A DNA stretch of 64,000 bases from Strongylocentrotus purpuratus (lineage: Eukaryota > Echinodermata > Echinoidea > Camarodonta > Strongylocentrotidae). Position 1 is the stretch's first letter. The number at the start of each line of letters is the position of its first letter. Below the pieces are notes generated by a model. That model made no database searches, had not been told where the DNA came from, and worked only from the letters and a program-made list of their open reading frames with translations. The translations under genes and the position numbers were made by a program. The stretch is from contig NW_022145607.1 of the NCBI RefSeq assembly GCF_000002235.5, positions 32,728,660-32,792,659 on the forward strand, written 5' to 3'. This document shows, piece after piece, positions 1-14,600 of the stretch.

Positions 1-130
1 TTAAACCCCCCTCCCTTTGGCATTGTTATGTGTGTAACCCCCCCCCCCCCCCCCTTTGGATTTTTTTTTTTTTTTTAATTAAAAAAAAAAAAAAAAAAAA
101 ACATATCCCCATGGCTGACCTAAAACATAT
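1..130. repeat. Homopolymer-rich simple sequence
   Basis: C runs, a T run and an A run follow one another. Nothing else is recognisable. The run lengths may be unreliable in assembly. Confidence 0.8.
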
Positions 131-600
131 GACCTTATCCGAAGATTTAGAGTCGATAACGACACAATGAATCATCTTCTTTCTCTAATGATTTAATGAA
201 ACGTAAAAAATTCGGCGCTTCTTGCGGGAGGGGGGAAACTAAATTCAGACGAGGATTATTTTCGAGAGCGGTACAACGAATCGTCTTCTTTCTCTAATAA
301 TTTAATGAAACGTCAAAGCTTCCGCGCTTCGCGCTGGAGGGGGGGGGAACTGAATTAAGTCAAGGATAAAGAGTCGAGAGCGGTACAACGAAACGTCTTC
401 TTTCTCTAATAATTTAATGAAACGTCGAAGCTTCCGCGGGAGGGGGGGGGGGACTAAATTTAGGCGAGGGTTATTTTCGAGAGCGGTACAATGAATCGTC
501 TTCTTTCGCTAATAATTTATTGAAATTTCAAAACTTCCGTGCTTAGCTGAGGAGGGAGGGGGAAATTCGCCCCTCCCTGCACCCACCCCCTCCCCCCCCC
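131..600 (+). repeat. Degenerate tandem array, unit about 115 bp
   Basis: About four copies of a unit containing TCTTCTTTCTCTAAT, ATTTAATGAAACGT and a GCTTCCGCG block followed by a G run. Related copies occur near 1640-2080 and, in the opposite orientation, fill 63.03-64.0 kb. Unit boundaries are approximate. Confidence 0.8.
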
Positions 601-905
601 CCCCCCAATTCCGTCACTGCTGGTCACCATTACGTACCAATATTTGGCTCGCATAATTTTCCATTTTGGGCCCCCCCCCCCCTAAGAAATCATGGATCCG
701 CGCCTGGGGGAGGGGGCCCAATTTGTACGAAAATAATTAGCGGCGAAACAGCCAGCCGATAATTCGCTCAGTGGGGGGGGGGGGGTAGTGAGCAATAATT
801 AATTTTTTTTTGGTCTTTGGAAATTTTGAAAAAGGTAAAATTAACGTGTTTTAACACGATTTTTTCCCAGGGGAGGGGGCCCTTCTAAATCCGCCACTGG
901 TTCAG
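600..905. repeat. Mosaic of short transposon ends next to G/C runs
   Basis: Fragments such as CCGTCACTG, GGATCCGCGCCTGGG and ATCCGCCACTGG resemble hAT-like terminal sequences. A block with TTAGCGGCGAAACAGCCAGCC recurs near 2160. The 600-705 part is repeated in reverse near 62,940-63,050. No coding potential is seen. Confidence 0.5.
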
Positions 906-1245
906 TGATTATTTCTTTCACTGTTATCTTCATCATCTTGATCATGATCATGATCATATTCTTCATTATCATCATCAGATCACCATCATCATTAACCTTC
1001 CACTTTCTTCATCATAATACTCAACACCATCACTACTAAGATCATAATCATCACCCTCATCATCATTATACGTACCACTGGCAACACCGGTCTGCTCCTC
1101 CTCCCCCCCCCCCCCCCCTTCTCACGATTATCATCAGTTATACAGCATCGACACCACCACCACCTACATCATCATCATAACCTACATCAGCAATTTTCGG
1201 CATCACCATAATATATCACCACAACAACCATCGATCACCATCAAC
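905..1245. repeat. Imperfect ATC/ATG trinucleotide tract
   Basis: Dense CATCAT, GATCAT and CACCAT words with interruptions, containing a C run near 1100. From 1246 to about 1640 there is ordinary AT-rich sequence with nothing recognisable. Confidence 0.7.
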
Positions 1246-1639
1246 AGCCTAGGGTGGGCAGAGTCGATCAGCCTATTTTTGTTTTATTATTCAAAACCTT
1301 TTTTTTTTCTTTCTTTTTTCTTGGTACCCTTTTACTTTATAGGAGTTAAAAAGTTTTGCGTTTCCCCAACCAAAATTCACCAAAGAGAGTTTTCTGTTTA
1401 CCATCCCTTGTATTCATAGACAAGCAGGCACATTTTCCCAAAAATAAATCCGGATTTGAACTATTGCAAGCGAGCGAAACAAATTGCACTTTTACTACGG
1501 CAAAAATGTTATTTAGCAATCAATATAGAAAGATCTATACGTGCCACCCCACCCACCTTTCCCCCGCCGTGTCCCCGTAGCTACGCCAACCACCCGCGTA
1601 TTTAGGGGCGGAAGCGAAGCGCTCTCTCTAAGGAGGGGG

Positions 1640-2400
1640 GGGGGGGGAGGTCCAGGGAGACGAATTTCTCCCGCAGAAGCTTAAACGTTTCATCAAATTT
1701 TGAGAGAAAGAAGACGACGCTTCATCAACTCTAATTCGATGGCAGTTTTTGTAATAATGAAGGAACTTGATTGAGAGAAATATAGCGATAAAATAGGCCC
1801 AGTGAGCGCGTAAACCGAGGGAGGTGCTAGTGGTGTGCAGGGAAGAGAAAGTGTTTCCCCTCTCGTGGAAAGCTTGAAGTTTTATCAAATTTTAAGAGAA
1901 AGAAGACGACTTCCATTATACTCTATTATGTATGCCCGTATCTGTATAATGAAGGAAATTGCTTGTGAGAAATACGTTTGTCATAGTAAGCATGCAAAGC
2001 GAGGGGGGTGTCGAGAGAGCTTTATCCCCTCTTTAATTCTAAGAGAAAGAAGACAACTTGTAGTATTTTCATCCTCCAATTTTATTAGAATAAACGGGGA
2101 GGGGGTGGGGGGGGGGGGTAATAAGGAGTACTATATATTTTCCCCAATTCGTGAGAAAATATTTAGCGGCGAATCAGCCAGCCGGCGAATAAGCGGGGGT
2201 GGGGGGGGCGGGTGGGGTAAGCACTAATTTATTCAATTTTTTTTTTTTTTGTCAGAGGAGGGGGGGTATTCTAGAAGGCCCCTTTTTGCCAAGGGGGGGG
2301 GGTGGAGTGTTTGAACACATAAAACACCACCTGTTTGCCAGGGGGGTGAACACCCAAAACGACACCCCCTACCCCCCCCCCCCCCCCCCCCCCCCCCGCG
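1640..2400. repeat. Second copy of the array family, with G/C runs
   Basis: Three degenerate units carrying AGAGAAAGAAGACGAC lie at about 1700, 1900 and 2045. They are followed by G-rich tracts, the TTAGCGGCGAATCAGCCAGCC block and a long C run near 2370-2397. Open frames across it are repeat translations rich in Gly and Pro. Confidence 0.6.
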
Positions 2401-2466
2401 ACTCGATCAGCACATGTATCTAGTATCTCTATGAGAACTTTTGTTGTTATATTTTTTTATTCATAG

Positions 2467-2537
2467 GACAATTTACCGCCGGACCACCACACCATCCTAC
2501 AAAAAACAAAAATCAAGCGTTTGCGATTCTGGCGCTG
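2467..2537 (+). other. PPIL4: Possible non-coding 5' exon of PPIL4
   Basis: The segment is bounded by a TTCATAG acceptor-like end and a GTAAGT donor at 2538. A TTCAG acceptor-like site at 2596 lies just before the PPIL4 start codon. This could be a 5' untranslated exon and a very short 59-bp intron. It is suggested only by splice consensus, and a plain promoter/5' UTR is equally possible. Confidence 0.25.
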
Positions 2538-2603
2538 GTAAGTAATGTTTCACTCCATTAATCCTGCTCCAAACTTAGATAATCCTTCTGATTCAGTGGA
2601 ATA

Positions 2604-2673
2604 ATGGCTGTTCTTTTGGAGACGACGCTTGGCGATCTCGTTGTCGATTTGTATCCTGAAGAAAGACCAAGAT
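2604..2673 (+). CDS. PPIL4: PPIL4 coding exon 1
   Basis: Encodes [20 protein letters not shown] and three further residues, the first strands of the cyclophilin fold. It ends one base into a Cys codon at a GTGAGT donor. Confidence 0.93.
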
Positions 2674-5600
2674 GTGAGTAAAGCTTCTCATTACCGATTT
2701 CTTTTTTAAGGTTCTCCCCATCAACTGTACGGCAGCATCAACGACACCTCCACCGGTGCCTAGCCGCGGCCTTAGCGGCACATGTGGACCTTATCCCCGT
2801 GCCATGGGCAGGTGCAGGCATGATCATACCCGTACGTGCATGTATGTGTACCGGGCCGGGCCGGGCATCTTCTTCTTTCCCTTGTCGTTGATGCCTAACT
2901 TCAACTTACAGTCAAATGAGTTGATTATTAAGTCTATGGTTACGTTGAGACTCAAGGTGTAATCTGTATTAATTTTTACCAGGATTCCACTTCCAGGAAG
3001 TTTCCATTTTATTTCTTCTTCTTCTTCCATGAGCAGGATCTATCTTGTCGTAGATCTAGATCTACTAGATCTAGATCTACTGTTGGGGAGGCCAATGCCC
3101 AAATCTAACTTTTTAATTACTAATTTGTTTATAATAAAAGAAAGATTAAAAGAAAGCATTTTCTTTCACTAAGACAACTCACCCATCTGCCGACTCCATA
3201 AGTTCCATAAAATAGGAGATATCCAGCTCTTTTGCAGGCATTTCCTTCTACGCCTATCCGTACGTAAGAGCCTTGAAACAATTATATTTCATGTCGCAAA
3301 GTTACGTTCATAATTAGACAGGCCCGAGGGAATGGGCGTGTCATTGTCCGGACAAAGTTCATGATGAAGTTTAAAACTTCGCGCGAAAGTACAATCACTC
3401 AACAGCGGCTAGCCTTGAATCGGCCGCACACGTACACACCGACACAGGCAAGCCCCGATCCAGTACACACTGATACATGCAAGCCCCGATCCAGGCTGAA
3501 ATCCAGCCATCAATGTGCGAATGATTACATCTTCTACTAACTACGAGCCGAAGGCGATGGTTGAAAAATGAAGAAGAGATATCAAAATTGGCAGGAAAGA
3601 AATAGATCTAATTCATTGATATAATGATATTTACCTTAGATGTGTATTCCAATAACTTGATTTCCTCATGAGTATTCCTTATGATTTCAGTCGGAGATCT
3701 ACTGTACAATCAACAAGAACGACCTCCAAAATCAGCGCAACACATTATTTAATCCCCGGAATGATACTATGCATGCACCTCGCATGTACGTACCTAGTAC
3801 CTAGCTAACTAGCTACCTGGATATCTCTCTCTCTCTCTCTCTCTCTCCTTCTTCTTCCTCGGCTATACGTGACAACACATCATCCAATCATGTCTTTTCA
3901 ACCGAACTTCTCAATTGGAGTATAGACTGCTCACGTAGACATTTTTTACTGAAATATCTTTTTTTAAACATTTCTCATGCATGATTTACTGCACGAGCTC
4001 GACACTCAAGTCTATAGTGCTGTGAGAATAAGGTACTGTGTGTGAGACTACGAGAGATTTGTCGGGCGCGCGATATGACCGGAGCTCATACAGGTGTACA
4101 TATTCATATTATGATATCGCAAGACTTCCATATTTGGCTAGAACAATGACAGCACTGTTCACAGTTTTTCTTCTCATTTTGAGATGGCTGTAGCTATGGG
4201 GCTCAAACCAACGCAAGATTGACATAAACATCGTACTCTATCTACCTTTGAATGTTCAGTTTGTAAAAATCTGTATTTAAACAGTGTCGGGGCTTATGAT
4301 GTCGCAAGACTTCCATATTTGGCTAGAACAATGACAGCACTGTTCACAGTTTTTCTTCTCATTTTGAGATGGCTGTAGCTATGGGGCTCAAACCAACGCA
4401 AGATTGACATAAACATCGTACTCTATCTACCTTCGAATGGAGAAGAAGAGGTGGACAAAGAAGACATGAGGGAACAAAGAGAAAAGAAGCGAAAGTTGAG
4501 GAAAGAAGAGAAAAAATAGGATGAAGAAATCACCACTCTTTCTAAATTTTGTGAAAAAAACGATTAGTATTAGGGTCTAGGATAACAATTTTTTTTCTTT
4601 CTTTCCATCCACAGGCAGCTTGAACTTCTTGAAGCTGTGCAAGATCAAGTATTTCAACTTCAATTTGATCCACTCCATTCAGGTAACTGAACTTTTTGAA
4701 AATATCTTTAAGTTTATGTAATTGTAACTTTCATAAAAATGCAAACTGTGTCATCAAAGATCTGGTATTGCCAATATTGGGTCTACAGTGTACATACACT
4801 TTACATGTAGATTTAGAGTAATCTAGTCATATCTTGTTTTTTAACAATTGTTGCATTTTCAGTTGGTCGAACTCTTCAGACTATTTTCAAAGGCATCTTC
4901 TTAATCTTGATTTGATGTGACTTTTTGTAATTAATATGAAAACTTAACAATTCCCTGACATTTTGTGCCAATAAATACTGAATTGTCCTAAGTTCCATAG
5001 GATTAATATAGGGACCACCGTACCACTAGGCTCCTGTAGTCTATAGCTTTATAGGATACCAAGAATCATGTAAACTCTTCATGCCCATTTTGTTCTTACT
5101 TTTCTACTTCAATTGTAGTTCTGCAAATGTTTTCTTGTTAGGATAACACACTTTCTCCCACACGTATACATGTCATTATTAGCCTCTTTTAAGCCGTTGA
5201 ATACTGAATTCTCTTAAAGTGACTCAGTAACATTGTTGAAGGTTGATTTCAATATTGCATGATTTTGGTATAAAATGTTACTTATTATCTCGAAAATTCT
5301 CAAAACACAAAGATATTAATGGTTTTCTAAGGTGTCACTGGTCAACACCCTCTAACAGTGATTAACAGTAAATTCTCCCAACCATTTTTGAATTATCCCA
5401 ACCGTTTTTCCATGAAAATAAGACAAAAAACAGGCTTTTAAAGCTTATCTGCCGTAGTTTACAGGAGGGATTAGACTGCCCTGCCAGGTCACTGGACAGG
5501 TGGTTATCTCATCAACTCAGCTCTCAGTTAACATAAGAAAAAGAGGATCATGGGGGACCAATGGTCACCGATTAGGCATTGTTTGTTATACAGAGGGCGC

Positions 5601-8600
5601 AAGTAGCTACAAGTAGTGCAGTGGGCCTTTAAAAATATTTCAACACTTACATGTTTGGAATGGTATATAGAGCCAATTCATTGCTTTGTGACGATTTACC
5701 TTGTTATCCTAACAAAAAAACATTATCCTTATGTTACCTACTATACATGTATAGGAGAAATGAAAAATGAGCTCTGCTTTAGTACTTTGAACTTTGACCT
5801 CTCTTTACAGAGAAACTTCATGGCTCAAACTGGAGATCCAACAGGAACAGGGAAAGGTGGCGCTTCTATCTTCAGGTAATTTACACCAGTGAAAAAAATA
5901 CACAGAGGCTCAGGGCGAATTTGCCCCTGAAATGCTCAAAAGAGCCCCTGCAAATCAGAAAAGAGCACCCGTAAATTTGCATAGAGTTCAATGCAAAACA
6001 AATTTAGAGTGTAATTTTTATGCAAGCAAGCTTGAAAAGTAGCCCCCGAAAAATAAATATTAATTTTTCCTTGATTTACACGGAAATTGTCTGTTGAGAG
6101 CCAGAAGGGCATTAAATGGATCGGGTATTAAACTTTGTCTCAGATTCTGAAATAAAATCCTGGATTTGGCTCATGCTGCAATAATTATAGACTGTTAGAT
6201 CAGTCAGGAATCCCATGACTTTTACAAGCCGATGGCCTGTCTGATTATCAAGATATTTATGATTGAAAATCAAAATTTTATTTTGCGTTTTCCTAACGAT
6301 TTTGATAACACTACAGTCTATTGGGGAAAATCAGTATGGTAAAACGGGATACTCAAAGATTTGTACTTTTTGAGGCACTGCTTGATCATTTTGAAACGCA
6401 ATTACTTTTTAGGGCTTCAATATTACACCATATCACAGACACTGATAACATGTAAGGCCATGTATCTCAGATTTAACATTGGTAAACGATGTCTTTCAGG
6501 AGCTCATTTCTACATAGTTTCGATATATTTATGGCTCTCAGCAGACATTACATGTAGTGAGCAAAAATATAAAATTTCATTAAAAGTTTATTTCCCAAAC
6601 AAAATCACTGTAGAAATACTATAGTGATGAATAGTTTGAATAAATTTTAAAAAAGAAAAGATGGCTGAAACTATTATTTTTTTCTCCACATCTTGTCTTC
6701 ATTGTTCATGTAAAGTACATGTACATGTACTGTATGTTACTGTGAGCAAATAACAAGGAAGGTAATCATAAACCTTTTAATAATTTCCTAATGTTCATGC
6801 GTTAATACTCTGCATTAATACTCTGGCTAGAAAACTATTTCAGCATTGAGTATGAATTCTCAAGATCTACAATTCAATATGCTGAACCCATTCTATGGAA
6901 TTCCTTGAGTCATGAAATAAAATCTTGTCCCTCACTTGCCATTTTAAAAGAAAATATAGATTTTTTTCTTATTAATACCTAAATACCTATTCTGGCAGTC
7001 AGTCACTCAATAGTGTCTGACAGTGAAGTCTAGAAATTAAACAGGTTTCCTTGCATAATTTGAATACTGGTACTAGGACACTACTAAGGTTTAAATTTCA
7101 CAGATAAGACGTATGTGACATATTCATAATTCCTGCAAAGTTCTACAGAATTTGTTGTTGGCTGCAAAAGGGACATACCTGGGGGCGTTTCACAAAGCCT
7201 CTTTTCAATGACAAATAAAAAAAAAAATCAGTGACAAATCTGCTGATAACCAATCAGAAGCAAGGATTTCAGTTGCTTACAGTATAAAACAAATTGTCAT
7301 TTGTCACTGATGACAAGTTTTGTGAAACGCCCCCCAGTAGTACCTTTAATGTTGATTTTTGTTTTCTTTTGACAACTCAGTAAGCTGTATGGGGATCAAG
7401 CCAAGTACTTTGAGATGGAGAACAGTCCAAGGATCAAACACCGAAAGAAAGGAGCACTCTCTATGGTTAACAACGGAGAAAACATGCACGGATCGCAGGT
7501 TGGTCTACTTATCACGACCAGGGCCCTGTTTCACAAAGACTAAGATCGACTTTAAAGATAAAGATTAGTTATGGTCATGCGATTGCATTGTGAAAGAAAC
7601 CCTGTGGAATCGACCAGAAAAGGTTGATCATCTAGCAATTTGTGTGTATTGCAAGGTTCTGGAATCATCAAAATGATAACAAATTTGGCCAAGTCTTGAT
7701 AAAGTTACAAACACTGTACACAGAAAGATGTATATGGGACTACACGAACACGTGGCGTAAAAATCTTACCCCCCCCCCCCCCTCCCCCGAGTTTTACGAT
7801 GTTACATGACATATTTAGAATATAAAGGCATTTGAAGAGCCATGCTTTTCAGGGAACATGTCTTATCTGATGTTCTTCCACTCTTGCGTAATAAGAATGA
7901 TAACGCTCACAAATTATTTTTCACCTCTTCCCAGAACTCAACCTTCTCTTTAAGTTGGACCTAAATATGGCAGGCCGTTCATGCCACTGTTTGCTCTCAC
8001 CATCTACTGGCATTGGTCTCTCTCAAGGGACATACATGTACAAATCATGGTCACAAATCAACAGAATTTACATATTTTGATAGTTCATTATTGAAGGAAA
8101 CAATATTATCTCAAAATCATAATTGAGAGGCCAATAGTGAGAGCAACCAGTAGCATGAATGGCCTGCCATAGTTTAGTCCAACATACGGTTGATCTTAGT
8201 CTTTGTGAAACACCCCCCAGGACCCTGTTTCACATAAATTGTAACCAATAACAAATGCTAAAATTGTATGATAAATTAGCTCTCAACCAACAGATTCCTT
8301 GATTTCAGTAGCTTCTAACAGTTATAGTAACTTGTTATTGACGGCGAGTTTAATGAAACAGGGGCCCAGATTCATAATAATAATAAGAAGAAGTAGTACA
8401 TATACAGTAGGCTTGCAGATGCACCATGTGAGAGAGAGGGAGGATTGAGGAGTCCTGAAAAGGAATCTTAGTAATCTTTCTTGAGGGTGTGTAGTCCTGA
8501 AAAGGACTGTTGGTTATCTTTAGAAGTAGTACATTCTAGGTTTGTATAGTTCTTAAGGGTATGTCATCTTTTAACAGCTGTGCGCAATGCAGCCTGAACC

Positions 8601-11600
8601 ATATCGATGTTAAAACAATATTCTTCTTCTTCTTCTTCTTCCAAACCAAAACGAATGTGCCCTTCAATAGCTAGTAGATTGTGCTCTGAAAAATCCCCAA
8701 GTGGAATGGCGTCCCAGAAGCAGGCCTACCAGTTTTGCTGTGTGTATACGATTTGTTCAAGCATGTAACAGTAATTCAACTGAATCCCTTATTAGTGAAA
8801 TGTGATATACTACATACATGTATATCAGGATCCCCCCCCCCTCCCCAAGCCCACCTTGAAATAGAAATAGGGACTTCTTAGATTTTCACAACGACTACAT
8901 GGATTGCTACGATCGACGTCCTTTTAATGCACTGCCTTGAATGAACGTCACACGTATCAGTCCACGCAAATCTAAAAGTCCCTAATATCATTGGACATAC
9001 TCAAAATGATTGGATAGCTCAATATGAGTCCGATTTGACCTCTTTCGATGAACCCTTGCTTTTCTTGACCCTCTAGTTTTTCCTGACTTTGGCAGAGGAC
9101 CTGGACTATCTTGACGGTCAGCACACCGTGTTTGGTGAGGTGACGGAAGGATTTGACGTACTAGACAAGATCAATGAAGCATTCTGCGACAAGGGAAATA
9201 GACCTTACCAGGATATCAGGTAAGTTCCTACTTTAATAGAAGAACAGGGATTTAACTGCTGTAATGATGATGAGGAGGAGGATGAGGATTTTTCTACCTC
9301 CTTCTTTAGATCAAGTATCCAGACCTGCCAATCTCTTGAGTTCAAAAACTGTATTCTTTAATCACAAAAGTTGTATTCTTAAATATAAACACGGACAGTT
9401 ACGCGGATCAATGCCTTTTACAGATTCTACATACAGGAAGATTTTTTTTATGGATCATTGGTTGAATATGCATGATTTGTCGGTGACTAAAGAATTGTCG
9501 GTGAGCATGATATTAGTCGGTGAAAACCACCGACTAATTGTTTCATGAAACGCCCCCCAGGTGTGTTCGATGAACCAATGAACATCCCCAAATTGCTGAT
9601 GTGAGATGCTTTTTTTTTACATCATATTTTATTGAAGAAAATCGTACTGTCGTATTGCTTCTAAAAATTGTATAAAATACGACTAAATCGTACTGGTTGG
9701 CAGGTCTGAGTATCTAGTAGGGGTGAATTTCCGTTTAAGCTATCCTTTTTCTTTCTTTTATAGAATCAGTCACACCATAGTCTTAGAAGACCCATTTGAT
9801 GATCCTGAAGGTCTTGAGATACCAGACAGATCCCCTGAGCCCACTAAAAAACAGCTAGAGGTATGTACCCACTTGGCTACACCCTTTCTGGTAACCGAAC
9901 ATTTGTATGCCTCCATTACAGAAAATATTTCTTGTTGTTGTTGTTGTTGTTAGTAGTATTTGTAGTTATAATTATTCATTTATTATTAGTAAGCTTATAA
10001 TTATTATTATCATTATTATTGTTGTTATTGATGTAACTATCATTATTATCATTGTTGTGATTTTCATCACTTTTGTCTTCATCATCATCTTCAACTTGTT
10101 TTCAATTACAGATCGATAAATCAATCTTTATTTACTGGGTGTAAGCCACAAATATGTTTTAAACAACTGAAATTTCTCCCAGGAAGCATTACACTTGTAA
10201 AACATTATTGTACCGGTAGTTGTTTTTATAATGATGATGATGATGATGGCGATGGTTGGTGATATACATATCATCATTATTTTGGATTTGTTGTTGGTGC
10301 CATTTGCAGAGTGGACGTATAGGAGCCGATGAAAGCATTGAAGACGACGACGGAAAGACGCAAGAGGAGCTGGAAGGCGAAGAAAAGAAGAAAGACGCCA
10401 CTGCCAATGCACAAATCCTGGAAATGGTGAGTCGTCAAACCAATGTTAACCCGTTGACTCCTGAATTATATACGTCTCATAGGCTTAACACAGGGACCAC
10501 CGGGTTCCTGTAAGCAAAGGGTTAAATACCTTGACCCTTTTCAGTGAGAGGATGGGGAGGGGAGGGGAGGGGGGGGGGGGGTGAGCACCATTGAAACCGC
10601 TTTTCAATACAGTCTATGTTTTTTTTAATGGTGGGGGGGGGGGCAATGGAAATAGTAAGTCATTCAGAAAAGAAAAAAGTTCATGATCCTTTTTAGAAAA
10701 GAATTGGACGTATAGATTTTTTTTCATGTGGGGATGGTCTATCGGGTTACATGTTTGTCATTTATTTTCCATTCTTGGCTTTAGCGGTGGATGGGGGGCG
10801 GGAGGGGGGATGTATCTGCATGTATTATCCTCCTCAGTTAATTTTGTGATGACTTTGCAATATCTGCATTATCGAGAATAATGCTTTATCGTTTCATGAC
10901 TTCTCCTTATAGTCTTAAGCATCTTTTGACATCAAATGTACTCAAATAAGCAACATCGGTGCCAAAATGAGGTATTTAGTATTGGCTTCCAACCGCCATG
11001 CAAAATGGAATATTTTCCTATCTCCCCTTTTAGATCGGTGATCTGCCTGATGCGGACGTGAAACCTCCAGAGAACGTGCTCTTTGTTTGCAAGCTCAACC
11101 CTCTCACCACCTCCGAGGATCTAGAAATCATCTTCTCAAGATTTGGCAAAATTTCAAGGTAATCCAGGGGGGGGGGGGTTCACAAAGATTCTAAGTAGAA
11201 TTTAACTCTAAGTTGGAATTAAAAATTATGGTGAGCAATTTGTAGCCTTACAAAAATATATGTTCATCAAAAAAAAATATTCAAGCATTTTAGACTTTTC
11301 ATGAATTCCACATCAAGAACATGAAATCTCCCATGATAATAGAAAATATGATTGATTACAATCAACATTTTATGCCTTTTAAAATAACTTTTACAAAATA
11401 TATTCAAAGATGCTAATGGCTTTCCATCCCTCCTGGGAATGAATTAAAGTAGATCTTTTGATAATTTCATTCATGATAAGCAATCGTCTATCCAATTGAC
11501 CTGGGCATTGTTTCACGGAACTGTCATAAGAACAAGTTCTCTGACAACCCATTGTAGTGCGTGCATTAAATTCAACACGTATTTTAATGGGATGTCGGTG

Positions 11601-14600
11601 AACTTGTACTTATGACGGTTTTGTGAAACAATGCCCTGTTTAATTGCTTTACCAACCATTTTCTTCACCTGCTATGCATACATTAGTTGTTGCTTTGTCG
11701 GTCAAGCCATTGACAAGCAATGTAGTTGTCAAGAGAAATCTGTTCTTTTTTACAAACCTTTGGTGTTCTTGCAATTCTCCTAATGTGCATCATGTTAGGC
11801 CTGCTTGATCGATTTGCAAAGAAAACAAAATGTTTAACCGATTTTCATGCTTGTCTCTCGCTCTCTCTTTTTCATTCGTAAACAGTTGTGAAGTGATTAA
11901 AGACAAGGTGACTGGAGACTCCCTGAGCTATTCCTTCATTGAATTTGAAAGGGTAAATTTTTTTTTTTTCTTCACTTTATTTAGTTGTAAATAGATACAT
12001 GTCACTAGTAGAGTAAGTTTCACAAAATCCTGCTATTACCAATTTTGGTAACATGCATTTATGTCTGTGACACACTTCTGCAATTGTAAAATCAGTAAAG
12101 TTGCATATTTTGTGACAACTCACTACTTTTGATGTGTGTCTGGCCAAGATAGCTTTATCAAAGATGCACATTTGTGAAAGACTGATAAAAAGAAGGTCGA
12201 CTTCTGGGAAGGTGAACAATTAATCTCTGTGCTTTGTCATTCTTTTTTATGTTAGTGAGGAAGAATATCTTAAAGAGCCCTCATATTCGAAAAATGACGC
12301 AAAAAAATTGATGTGTTAGGAGCTAACCTTCATGCCACGTCTTTACATTGTTCCATACACTTACTTCTGTGTGCAGTGCATGTAGACTTCAGCAAGACAG
12401 AGTAGATTCCCTATCATTTCAAAGATTTCAAACCTCACATTATACACCACATAATGAACTTTTTCATAAAGCTTCCAGAGATTCTTTCACAATGAAATCG
12501 CACGACCAGGAGAGTGTTTCACGTGTGTGTGTGTGTGTGTGTGTAATTGGTTTTTACAGACGTGTTTCGATCAGATATGATTATTTACGTTTGGGGACCG
12601 ACCTTTAACGTTACCATCCGAAAGACGTGACTCAGTTTCGAACCTGCGTCCACGGCTGAATCAGTTTGTTACTTCCATTTTTCGCTGGATTACAGGCGCA
12701 CGCCACAACACCCCATCTCATGTAGACTAAGATCTTTTTTTAGTTGGACCTAACTATGGCAGGCCACTCATGCCACGGGTTGCTCTTACCATTATGATCT
12801 TTAACTCATATTTTTTTCTTCAATAATGAATTATAAAAATGTAGATTTGTGACTAATGATTTGTACGTCCCTTGAGAGACCAATAACAGTAAACGGTGAG
12901 AGAGCAAACAGTGGCATGAATGACCTGCCATAGTTAAGTCCAACTTAAAGTCGATCTTAGTCTTTGTGAAACACCCCCCAGAACTTGAATGTAACTTTAT
13001 ATTGCCAGATGTGATCTTTCGTTAAAGAGCCCCATTTTCATGCCTTTCTGAGTTATCTCATCTCCTTTGTGTTTTCTTCCTCACTTCTGGTTTGACAGGA
13101 GGAAGACTGCGAAGAAGCCTACTTCAAGATGGACAACGTCCTCATCGACGACCGCCGCATTCACGTCGACTTCAGCCAGTCTGTCGCCAAACTCAACATG
13201 GGACCATCAGGTACGCGGCCATGCTCAGAAAATGTGAATTGCTGTTTTGGTCTACAACCAGTTTGTCTACTACTCATTTGGTCTAACGTTCGTTTAGTCA
13301 GATTCCCAGTTTGTCCAATGTGCATTGCGTCCCCCATGCCCCCAGAAGGACTGATAAACCTTTGATGATTATTTTTTTTTCCCTTCAGATTAAATGATTA
13401 TTAGACCATATTGATAGTAGACAATTGAGCATTAGACAAATTGGGAATTAGGCCTACTGGAAATTAGACTAAATGAGCTAGAGATCAAATGGATAGTAGA
13501 CCACATGGAAATTAGACCAAATGACTCTTAGCCTAAATGGTCATTAGACCAAATGATAAGTAGACAAAATAATAATTAGACTTTGCAAATGTATTGTGAT
13601 AGAAAAGTGTCAATTTCCATGCATTTGCCAGATTTCAGGCCCCATCATCTCTCTGTATCAGGTTTTCCCATGCTTCATAGGGTACTGAATGTAGGGTGTG
13701 TCGACACATAGTGGTCTTTTTACAGTCAAATTGACTAAAAGCAATTGGTATCCCTATGTGTAAAATTTCTTTAAAGCCCACTGCACTCGCAACATGGGTC
13801 GTACTGCGATCCAATTTTGAAGAATTTGCATAATTAACATAAGGTATGGCAATTTGAGCATGCATTAATTATCTTCCCAATCGAGTTTCTGAACAACGAT
13901 AAGAAAATGAAAATATTAAAAAAACATAAGAATATACATGCAAGGAGCTGGGACCAGCAAGCTCACCTTGTTATAACTGATACAGCTATCAGAGCTTTTT
14001 ATACTGAGGTTCCAGTGTATCTAGATTTGGAGCATTGTGACCTATAGTCAGAGAAAAGCCCCAATCGTCTCCATTTTATGGAGGATGACCCAACTGGATG
14101 AAGGTTACTGCAATTCACGCCTGGCTGGAATGCTCCCCAGGGAGTGGAGATTATGCAAACAGTGTGTGCGGGCAAGCACTGAATCCAATGACCAGGGTAA
14201 TAGTATATTTGTAAAGCGCTTAGAGACATTTGTATTAAGCGCTATATAAAAACAAATATTATTATTATTATTAATTCAGAGCAGATTTGCAGTAGCTTGC
14301 AGTCCTCCAATATTTTGGTGTCCTCACTCAAATCACTTTTCAGAATCTTTGTCTTTGAGATTTGGCACATTTAAATGCTCATATCAAATGCTTTTACAAA
14401 TTCTTCCAACTCTGGTTGTATTCAGGTCATACAGTGTGTAGTGGGCTCTTGTTAAATGTGTCAAGCAGGTTTTGATGTAACTACACATCAATGGTTGGTA
14501 TTCCGGTAGCGCGTACTAAGTTAGTGCATACTAAGTTAGTCCACACTTTTATGGAGTGCCTGTTGCCAACTCATTTACCCTGTACAGATTATTTAAATCC

